DNA of 5,769 nucleotides from an uncultured Eubacteriales bacterium (GTDB lineage: Bacteria; Bacillota; Clostridia; Christensenellales; CAG-917), in assembly GCA_900551145.1 (NCBI GenBank), contig URUQ01000084.1:1-5769 (forward strand), read 5' to 3'. This document shows positions 1 through 4,533 of this stretch, piece by piece (the first letter of the stretch is position 1; each line of letters starts with the position of its first letter). The translations under genes were made by a program, and so were the position numbers. The notes beneath the pieces are model-generated. The model was not told the origin of the DNA, made no database searches, and saw nothing but the letters and a program-made list of their open reading frames with translations.

Positions 1-145
1 TAAGAGACAGGAGGGGGAACGGCGATAGGGAAAACACATGAGGAAAGGGGAAAATGCATTTAATTATATTTTTAGAAATGCCGGCGTGTCCGGAAAGAGG
101 GGGCGCATTGCATTAAAAGTGCTATGACGATACTTTATAAATAAA
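1..145. other. Leader region upstream of folE with no assignable gene
   Basis: This purine-rich stretch precedes folE. A coding region from the left could end here: the plus frames have stops at 1-3 (TAA), 26-28 (TAG) and 39-41 (TGA), but too little is visible to decide which, if any, is a real gene end. A 29-codon ORF (ATG 38 to TGA 125-127) overlaps the TGA at 39-41 in an ATGA arrangement. It has only a weak AGGG upstream and no recognisable protein. The inverted CCGG pair at 81-93 is too short to be a convincing hairpin. I find no good promoter: TTGCAT plus 17 bp plus TACTTT just upstream of folE matches only half of each consensus hexamer. The folate operon may therefore be transcribed from further left. 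Confidence 0.4.
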
Positions 146-158
146 ATGGCAGTTAATA

Positions 159-163
159 AGAGG
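159..163 (+). promoter_or_regulatory. Ribosome binding site that decides the folE start
   Basis: AGAGG lies at 159-163 (within AAGAGGA, 158-164), six bases before the ATG at 170. The earlier in-frame ATG at 146 is preceded only by an AT-rich stretch with no Shine-Dalgarno match. The extra eight residues it would add (MAVNKRNK) are not part of the conserved FolE fold. The AGAGG therefore favours 170 as the start. Confidence 0.7.
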
Positions 164-169
164 AATAAA

Positions 170-727
170 ATGGATAGAACTGTTGACAAACAAAAGATAC
201 AATCGGCGGTGAGAGATATTCTCGTCGCAATAGGAGAAAATCCCGACAGAGAAGGGCTCAAAGACACGCCCGACAGAGTCGCGCGTATGTTTGAAGAGAT
301 TACTTCGGGATATGACGAGAGCGTGACGGGGCATTTGTCCAAGACGTTCGAGGAGGGCGGAAGCGCAATCGTGGTGGAGAGAGATATCGATTTTTCATCC
401 ACTTGCGAGCATCATCTCATGCCGTTTTTCGGCAAGGTGCATATTGCGTACGTTCCAAGCGACAAAGTGGTCGGTCTTTCCAAACTTGCAAGAGTTGTTG
501 AAGTATTTGCCAAGAGATTGCAACTGCAAGAGAGGCTCAACGCGCAGATTGCGGACGCGATTTACCAAGAACTTGCGCCCAAGGGGGTTATCGTAGTAAT
601 AGAGGCGCAACACACTTGTATGACTGCACGCGGAGTGAAGAAAGTCGGCTCGAATACGCTCACTTACGCCGTGAGAGGTGAAATCGACGATGCAGTCAAG
701 GCAATGATGCTCGGAGGCGCGCAATGA
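170..727 (+). CDS. folE: GTP cyclohydrolase I (FolE, type IA)
   Basis: This enzyme opens the guanine ring of GTP and releases formate to give 7,8-dihydroneopterin triphosphate, the first committed step of folate synthesis. From the 170 start it is 185 residues, normal for a bacterial FolE. The zinc site is intact: CEHH at residues 79-82 supplies Cys79 and His82, and QHTCMTARGV supplies Cys150. The 71-residue gap between the two cysteines equals that between Cys110 and Cys181 in E. coli FolE. Other family signatures are GLSKLAR (102-108) and QLQERL (118-123). The N-terminal helix with TPDRVARM is also typical. The gene ends in an ATGA overlap with folP, so the two are very probably translationally coupled. 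A start at 146 (193 residues) is possible but lacks a ribosome site. The cytosolic enzyme is normally a toroidal decamer; that is family knowledge and is not visible here. Confidence 0.97.
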   Translation: MDRTVDKQKIQSAVRDILVAIGENPDREGLKDTPDRVARMFEEITSGYDESVTGHLSKTFEEGGSAIVVERDIDFSSTCEHHLMPFFGKVHIAYVPSDKVVGLSKLARVVEVFAKRLQLQERLNAQIADAIYQELAPKGVIVVIEAQHTCMTARGVKKVGSNTLTYAVRGEIDDAVKAMMLGGAQ

Positions 728-1527
728 GAGGGGAGAGAGTATACGATTTGCACGTAAGAGACAAAGTTTTCACGGGCGGAACGCACGTTATGGCAATTCT
801 CAACGCCACGCCCGACAGTTTTTACGAGGGCAGCAGACACCGCTTCGACGCCGTGGAGACGGCAAGAAAGTTTATCGAACAAGGAGCGGAGATTATAGAC
901 GTAGGCGGACAATCCACAAGACCCGGCGCGGTCAAAGTCGGTTCTTTGGAAGAGATGTCGAGAGTATTGCCCGTAATCGAGCAAATCCGTGCGGAATTTC
1001 CCGATATTCCAATAAGTGTGGACACGTTTTATCCCGACGTCGCTTCGAGTGCGATAGACGCGGGCGCGGATATGATAAACGACGTAAGTTGTCTAAAATA
1101 CGACGGCATGGCGCAAGTCATTGCCGAAAAGGGTGCGTCCGTTTGCGTTATGCATGATAGGCGCGACAGCAAGATAAAAGACTTGTTTTTGGACAAAGAA
1201 ACGGGGCTTGCCTTCGCCGTTGACAAACTTTTGAAAAGCGGTGTTGACAAGAACAAAATCTTGCTTGACGGCGGAATAGGTTTCAACAAAAACAACGACG
1301 AGGACTGGCAACTCTTGAACGGCTACGACAAGCTCGTCGATATGTTCGACGAGCATCCGTTTTTGCTCGGCACGTCGCGCAAGTCTATGTTCGGAGGAGA
1401 AGTGGGAGGCAGACTTTCGGCAACGCTCGATAGCACGGCTCTTGCCGTAAAACAAGGTGTTTTGTTTGTGCGAGTGCACGACGTAAAGGAAAACGCAATG
1501 GTCATCAAGTGCTATTCGAAGGTGTGA
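724..1527 (+). CDS. folP: Dihydropteroate synthase (FolP), sulfonamide target
   Basis: FolP joins p-aminobenzoate to 6-hydroxymethyl-7,8-dihydropterin pyrophosphate to make dihydropteroate. It has 267 residues, the usual length for a TIM-barrel DHPS. Motifs in order are ILNATPDSF (25-33), DVGGQSTRPGA (59-69), ISVDTF (97-102), INDVS (118-122), VMHDRR (142-147), LDGGIGFNK (181-189), GTSRKSMFG (216-224) and VRVHDV (249-254). By motif alignment, Asn27, Asp100, Asn119, Asp182, Lys220, Arg250 and His252 match the pterin, metal and phosphate-binding residues of E. coli FolP. Phe33 and Pro67 correspond to E. coli Phe28 and Pro64, sites of known sulfonamide-resistance changes, and both are wild type. 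Variations include Gln63 where E. coli has Glu60, and DGG where E. coli has DPG. The ATG overlaps the folE stop, with GGAGG at 713-717 inside folE, six bases upstream. Confidence 0.97.
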   Translation: MRGERVYDLHVRDKVFTGGTHVMAILNATPDSFYEGSRHRFDAVETARKFIEQGAEIIDVGGQSTRPGAVKVGSLEEMSRVLPVIEQIRAEFPDIPISVDTFYPDVASSAIDAGADMINDVSCLKYDGMAQVIAEKGASVCVMHDRRDSKIKDLFLDKETGLAFAVDKLLKSGVDKNKILLDGGIGFNKNNDEDWQLLNGYDKLVDMFDEHPFLLGTSRKSMFGGEVGGRLSATLDSTALAVKQGVLFVRVHDVKENAMVIKCYSKV

Positions 1528-1528
1528 T

Positions 1529-2347
1529 ATGGACGTTATAACGCTTAAAGATTTTGAAGTGGTCGCTTGCCACGGAGTCAATCCCGAAGAGAAGGTAAAT
1601 CCGCAAAGATTTTTGTTTACGGCAGAGATTTATACGGATTTTTCAAAGTGCGCCAAAAATGACGATTTGACGCAAACCATAAGTTATAGTGCCGTAAAAA
1701 AGACTTTAAGGTCGTTTTGTGAAAACAATTGCTTTGATTTGATAGAAACTCTTGCTAAAAGAAGCGCGTTGCTTTTGCTAAAAACCTACCCTCTTGCAAG
1801 CGGTGTGAAACTCACCGTCAAAAAGCCCGACGCACCTATGAGCGGTGTGTTCGATTACGTCGCGGTAAGCACGGAACTTTGGTGGCACGATGTTTATCTC
1901 GCGCTCGGATCAAATATGGGCGATCGCAACGCATACCTCGATTTTGCGATAGACAGATTGAAGGCGGACGACAATTTCAAGGACGTCCAAGAAAGCGGGA
2001 GAATGGAGTCCGCACCCTATGGGAACGTCGCAACGGATACCTTTGTCAACAGCGCGGTGAAGTGCAAGACTTTGTATACTCCTCACGAGTTGCTCGATAC
2101 GATTATGAAAATAGAAAAGGACGGAGACCGCGATCGTAAAGAGAGGTGGGGCAACCGCACTCTCGATATCGATATCTTGTTTTACGACGATTTGATAATA
2201 GAGGACGACGATTTGTGCGTACCGCACATCGATATGCAAAATCGCGAATTTGTATTGAAACCTCTTTGTGAATTGTGCTCTAACAAACTACACCCCGTAC
2301 TAAAACGCCGTGCGATGGAGTTATACCACTCACTAAAACGTAGTTGA
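1529..2347 (+). CDS. folBK: Bifunctional dihydroneopterin aldolase / HPPK (FolB-FolK fusion)
   Basis: Two folate enzymes are joined in one 272-residue chain. Residues 1-117 are FolB, which cleaves dihydroneopterin to 6-hydroxymethyl-7,8-dihydropterin and glycolaldehyde. Without gaps, Glu21, Tyr53, Glu73 and Lys99 match the active-site residues Glu22, Tyr54, Glu74 and Lys100 of S. aureus FolB. Residues 121-272 are FolK (HPPK), which transfers pyrophosphate from ATP to that product. Its motifs are LALGSNMGDR (124-133), the APYG region (162-165), FVNSAV (172-177), RWGNRTLDIDIL (206-217) with the Mg-binding Asp213 and Asp215, and VPHIDMQNREFVL (231-243). The linker is only a few residues (WWH). 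The same FolB-FolK order is known in S. pneumoniae SulD. The ATG is two bases after the last base of the folP stop, with AAGG at 1519-1522 as ribosome site. It is the last gene of the visible operon; no clear terminator follows. Confidence 0.95.
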   Translation: MDVITLKDFEVVACHGVNPEEKVNPQRFLFTAEIYTDFSKCAKNDDLTQTISYSAVKKTLRSFCENNCFDLIETLAKRSALLLLKTYPLASGVKLTVKKPDAPMSGVFDYVAVSTELWWHDVYLALGSNMGDRNAYLDFAIDRLKADDNFKDVQESGRMESAPYGNVATDTFVNSAVKCKTLYTPHELLDTIMKIEKDGDRDRKERWGNRTLDIDILFYDDLIIEDDDLCVPHIDMQNREFVLKPLCELCSNKLHPVLKRRAMELYHSLKRS

Positions 2348-2373
2348 ACGTCTTAAATATAGTTTATAGTATC

Positions 2374-3495
2374 TTAAAAAATATTTATTACTTTTACCGT
2401 GTTGAGTATAAGCAACGTTATGTATGTGGCATAGCCGCAAAGCAGTATAATTCCTTGCCAACGTTTGAATTTGCCCATTATCAATGCGGGGATAAGTGCA
2501 AAGCCTGCCGCCGCAAGACAGAACGGAAAGTCTATCGTCAGCGATTGTGCGTCTACGGGGAGCGGTTGTCCCGTCTTGCCGAGAGTAATAAACGTGCAGA
2601 TGGGGAGTATCAACGAAAGGTCGATGATGTTTGCGCCGACAATGTTACCGACGGACAAATCGCTCTTTTTCTTGATTATTGCGGTTATTGCCGTAACCAG
2701 TTCGGGTAGAGAAGTGCCGACTGCGAGAATCGTTACGCCTATAATGCCTTCAGGTACTTTCAATTCTCTTGCAAGTTGCGCGCCGTTGTCGCACATAAGT
2801 TGCGCTCCGCAGAAGATTGCAACTGCGCCGAGCAAGAACATAACGACGTTTTTGGCAATATCTTTTTTCTCGATTACTATTCCGGTTTTCTTGAGAGTGA
2901 TTTTTCTCGATTCGAGTTTTTGGAAATAGTCAAACAAAATTCCGTTGCCTTTTGCCTGATTCTCCTTGAGCGTTGCGAAGTCTTTGTCGTTAATGAGGTT
3001 GTCGGAGTGTTTTTTTGCGCTGATGAGGTTTTCGATGATGAACGACACGAAAAGCGCAAGCAAGATAATTGCGTTCCACCAACTGAAATCTCCCGACGCG
3101 CTCAAGCCCCACAAAACCGCAATCGTTGCAATCAATATGGAGATTTTTGCTATATAATCTTTTCGCTTAATGGTGGGATAGGTAAATGCGAGCGAGATTG
3201 CCATAATCAACGCAATGTTGCAGTTGACCGAACCTAGCGCGTTGCCGATTGCCATTTCCGCCTGTCCTTGCGCCGCGGATATGCTCGACACCAATATTTC
3301 GGGAAGTGTGGTTGCAACGCTCACTATCGTTGCGCCGACAATAAATGACGGAATGCCCGATACTTCCGCAATCCAGCTTGCCGCGTCCACGAACCAATCT
3401 CCGCCTTTCACCACGAGAAGAATGCCGAGTGCCAAAAGGACGATATATGCGGCGGTGCCGTTTCCTTCCATCATACTTAAAAGAGTGTTTGTCAT
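2374..3495 (-). CDS. CaCA-family Na+(H+)/Ca2+ antiporter, YrbG-like
   Basis: This is an inner-membrane cation/Ca2+ exchanger, 373 residues and about ten predicted helices, built from two inverted alpha repeats. Repeat 1 has GATIVSVATTLPEILVSS (54-71) and GNALGSVNCN (84-93). Repeat 2 has GVTILAVGTSLPELVTA (253-269) and GNIVGANIID (283-292). Glu66, Asn93, Glu265 and Asp292 align with the ion-coordinating residues Glu54, Asn81, Glu213 and Asp240 of NCX_Mj, so exchange activity is likely. Repeat 1 departs from the usual GTSLPE and GSNIxN wording (ATTLPE, GSVNCN). Repeat 2 has Ala288 where Ser is common. Residues about 160-214 form a charged loop between the halves, making the protein longer than E. 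coli YrbG (about 325 residues). On the minus strand, GGAGAG at 3501-3506 lies five bases before the ATG. The gene is convergent with folBK. Exact ion specificity cannot be read from sequence. Confidence 0.92.
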   Translation of the reverse strand: MTNTLLSMMEGNGTAAYIVLLALGILLVVKGGDWFVDAASWIAEVSGIPSFIVGATIVSVATTLPEILVSSISAAQGQAEMAIGNALGSVNCNIALIMAISLAFTYPTIKRKDYIAKISILIATIAVLWGLSASGDFSWWNAIILLALFVSFIIENLISAKKHSDNLINDKDFATLKENQAKGNGILFDYFQKLESRKITLKKTGIVIEKKDIAKNVVMFLLGAVAIFCGAQLMCDNGAQLARELKVPEGIIGVTILAVGTSLPELVTAITAIIKKKSDLSVGNIVGANIIDLSLILPICTFITLGKTGQPLPVDAQSLTIDFPFCLAAAGFALIPALIMGKFKRWQGIILLCGYATYITLLILNTVKVINIF

Positions 3496-3527
3496 ATATT
3501 CTCTCCGAGTTCGAGTCGTACCGCATT

Positions 3528-3556
3528 AAGATACCATTTTTTATAATTAAAGTCAA
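3528..3556 (-). promoter_or_regulatory. Promoter of the Ca2+ antiporter gene
   Basis: Reading the minus strand, TTGACT (3551-3556, 5 of 6 to the -35 consensus) is separated by exactly 17 bp from TATCTT (3528-3533, 4 of 6 to the -10). A TG one base upstream of the -10 gives an extended -10 form. The predicted transcript would start near 3521, leaving a leader of about 25 bases that holds the GGAGAG ribosome site. The promoter lies just past the hairpin terminator of mscL, so the antiporter appears to be its own transcription unit. Confidence 0.65.
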
Positions 3557-3565
3557 TATAATAAG

Positions 3566-3600
3566 AAAAACCGCTTATAAATAAGCGGTAAATCTTTTTT
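3566..3600 (-). terminator. Rho-independent terminator downstream of mscL
   Basis: ACCGCTTA (3570-3577) and TAAGCGGT (3582-3589) form a perfect 8-bp stem around a TAAA loop. On the minus strand the stem is followed by TTTTC and is preceded by an A-rich run, which fits termination of mscL, whose stop lies 31 bases before it. The plus-strand side also ends in a T-run (3595-3600), so the element could work in both directions. Confidence 0.75.
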
Positions 3601-3619
3601 AACAAGTTTGTTCAAATTA

Positions 3620-4249
3620 TTACTTATTCTCTTTCTCTTCGAGAAGAGCGGTTGCCTTTTCCACTTGTTGCGCTTTGAGAAGGTCGCGGATTTCGCGTAG
3701 CAAATCGTCGGTGGTTTCGGGCTTTGCGGCTGCTGCTGCCGCAGCTGCTTCTGCGTCTGCTTTGGCTTGTGCTTCATCGCGGGCGGCTTTGATTGCACGG
3801 AGTTCTTTCTTGGTGGGAATTTTGCCTTTGATGGTCGCTTTCTCTTCGTCTGTGAGGGATTCGATAAATTTGGTATCGCGTTTAAGTCCCGTAAATCCGC
3901 CTTTAATCGAATTGATAAGTTTGATGATTGCAAATAAGACAATGGCGGTGAGTAAGAACGTAATAATTGCGCTTATAATTGCGCCAAAGTCCATGATAAC
4001 AGCTTCTTTTATAACTGTTCCCGCTTCGTCCACGACGGGATTTCTCAACACGACTTGTAAACTTTTGCCGTCGCCAAGAGGAATCATATTGATGAGCGGT
4101 TGGAGAATACCTTTGACAAGTGCGTTTACTATTGCGGTAAAAGCACTGCCGATAATCATACCAACGGCGAGATCGAGAACACTGCCTCTGTTGATGAATG
4201 CTTTGAATTCTTTCCAAAGTTTGAATTCGGGTTTCTTCATTTTCTTCAT
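3620..4249 (-). CDS. mscL: Large-conductance mechanosensitive channel MscL with extended linker
   Basis: MscL is a homopentameric membrane channel that opens under membrane tension and releases solutes on hypo-osmotic shock. An amphipathic N-terminus (FKLWKEFKAFINRG) is followed by TM1 with the signature LDLAVGMIIGSAF (25-37), a periplasmic loop at about 56-86, TM2 at about 88-115, and the C-terminal helix-bundle motif DDLLREIRDLLKAQ (181-194). The length is 209 residues against 130-150 for usual MscL. The excess is mostly a 64-residue segment (116-179), rich in Lys, Glu and Ala and ending in eight consecutive alanines, placed between TM2 and the bundle. A short charged tail follows the bundle. 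The start at 4249 is chosen because AGGAG precedes it by eight bases and the promoter (-10 at 4277-4282) lies inside the longer reading frame that would begin at 4318. The gene is monocistronic by its own promoter and terminator. Confidence 0.93.
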   Translation of the reverse strand: MKKMKKPEFKLWKEFKAFINRGSVLDLAVGMIIGSAFTAIVNALVKGILQPLINMIPLGDGKSLQVVLRNPVVDEAGTVIKEAVIMDFGAIISAIITFLLTAIVLFAIIKLINSIKGGFTGLKRDTKFIESLTDEEKATIKGKIPTKKELRAIKAARDEAQAKADAEAAAAAAAAKPETTDDLLREIRDLLKAQQVEKATALLEEKENK

Positions 4250-4257
4250 TGCTTTTT

Positions 4258-4262
4258 CTCCT
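4258..4262 (-). promoter_or_regulatory. Ribosome binding site that decides the mscL start
   Basis: On the minus strand AGGAG lies eight bases before the ATG at 4249. The reading frame stays open to an ATG at 4318, but that start has no ribosome site and lies upstream of the promoter hexamers. Another in-frame ATG three codons later (4240) is less well spaced. Confidence 0.75.
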
Positions 4263-4276
4263 ATGTTGATACCAAA

Positions 4277-4305
4277 ATAATAATACTTATCGTATTTCAA
4301 GTCAA
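4277..4305 (-). promoter_or_regulatory. Promoter of mscL
   Basis: On the minus strand TTGACT (4300-4305, 5 of 6) and TATTAT (4277-4282, 5 of 6) are separated by 17 bp, a strong housekeeping-sigma promoter. Transcription would begin near 4270, giving a leader of about 20 bases. It is divergent from the thiT promoter, with about 56 bp between the two -35 elements. Confidence 0.75.
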
Positions 4306-4361
4306 GAAAATCGTCCAAAGTGAGTGCAATTGCAAATTTTTTTCCGCGTTTTCTAAAGTGA

Positions 4362-4390
4362 TTGACAGTGGAGTGGAGTAAGTGTACAAT
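4362..4390 (+). promoter_or_regulatory. Promoter of the TPP riboswitch-thiT unit
   Basis: TTGACA (4362-4367, perfect -35) and TACAAT (4385-4390, 5 of 6 to the -10) are separated by exactly 17 bp. The predicted start, about 4396-4398, falls at the first base of riboswitch helix P1, so the transcript opens directly with the aptamer. Confidence 0.85.
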
Positions 4391-4396
4391 AATATC

Positions 4397-4464
4397 TGCT
4401 AGGGGTGCCGTATGGCTGAGATGATACCCTCAAACTTGTGAGATAATCCTCGCGTAAGGAAGCA
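4397..4464 (+). promoter_or_regulatory. TPP (THI-box) riboswitch aptamer
   Basis: The conserved THI-box segments are all present and in order: GGGGTGCC (4402-4409), GGCTGAGA (4414-4421), ATACCC (4424-4429), GATAAT (4442-4447) and GCGTAAGGAA (4452-4461). Helices can be drawn. P1 is TGCT 4397-4400 with AGCA 4461-4464. P2 is GGG 4403-4405 with CCC 4427-4429. P3 is GCC 4407-4409 with GGC 4414-4416, closed by a short four-base loop. P4 is CTT 4435-4437 with AAG 4456-4458. P5 is GTGAG 4438-4442 with CTCGC 4449-4453. P4 differs from the common CCT/AGG by a paired change, which supports the fold. The CTGAGA turn is the pyrimidine-binding loop. Binding of thiamine pyrophosphate should lower expression of the thiamine transporter gene downstream. 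Confidence 0.95.
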
Positions 4465-4496
4465 AAAAGCAAAATATAAATTGTTTTTGTCTATTC

Positions 4497-4533
4497 AAGT
4501 TCCCCAAAGCAAAGTTTTTGGAGGACTTTTTTT
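4497..4533 (+). terminator. Riboswitch expression platform: terminator that also hides the thiT ribosome site
   Basis: Bases 4497-4508 pair with 4517-4528 in a 12-position helix with one C-A mismatch (4503/4522), one G-U pair and an eight-base loop. The helix runs into an unbroken T tract (4527-4533) that ends directly at the ATG, so it reads as an intrinsic terminator. The right arm also contains the whole ribosome site GGAGG (4520-4524), so the folded helix would block translation too. AACTTG (4433-4438), which includes the P4 strand of the aptamer, can pair with CAAGTT (4496-4501). That gives a plausible ligand-free alternative in which P4 and the terminator do not form. The helix and T tract are seen in the sequence; the switching is inferred. 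Confidence 0.75.

Noticed and set aside
38..127. 29-codon ORF upstream of folE that overlaps a TGA in an ATGA arrangement
   Set aside because: There is only a weak AGGG for translation, no recognisable protein, and chance is sufficient for this length. I keep it only as a remark on the leader region.
109..136. TTGCAT plus 17 bp plus TACTTT as a folate operon promoter
   Set aside because: Each hexamer matches only three of six consensus positions, which is no better than expected by chance in AT-rich DNA.
146..169. Upstream in-frame ATG extending folE by eight residues
   Set aside because: No ribosome site precedes it, whereas AGAGG is placed six bases before the ATG at 170. The added residues are not part of the FolE fold.
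64..402. Minus-strand ORF across the folE start, and similar minus-strand ORFs within folE, folP, folBK and thiT
   Set aside because: They lie antisense to genes with clear family motifs, have no family resemblance of their own, and appear as shadows of the codon pattern.
2354..2387. Inverted repeat TAAATAT...ATATTTA between folBK and the antiporter, as a possible two-way terminator
   Set aside because: The stem is 7 bp of A-T pairs only, around a 20-base loop, and has no clean T tract. It overlaps the antiporter stop and is not convincing.
2344..3237. Plus-strand ORFs antisense to the Ca2+ antiporter (for example 2465-2929 and 2776-3237)
   Set aside because: The minus strand encodes a complete membrane antiporter with both alpha repeats. 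The plus-strand ORFs overlap each other in different frames and show no domains.
3675..4280. Long plus-strand ORF opposite mscL
   Set aside because: It mirrors the mscL codons, including a poly-Ala run caused by the GCN/NGC-rich stretch, and has no plausible function or ribosome site.
4250..4318. N-terminal extension of the mscL reading frame by 23 residues
   Set aside because: It would contain the -10 and -35 elements and the ribosome site of mscL, and it does not resemble an MscL N-terminus.
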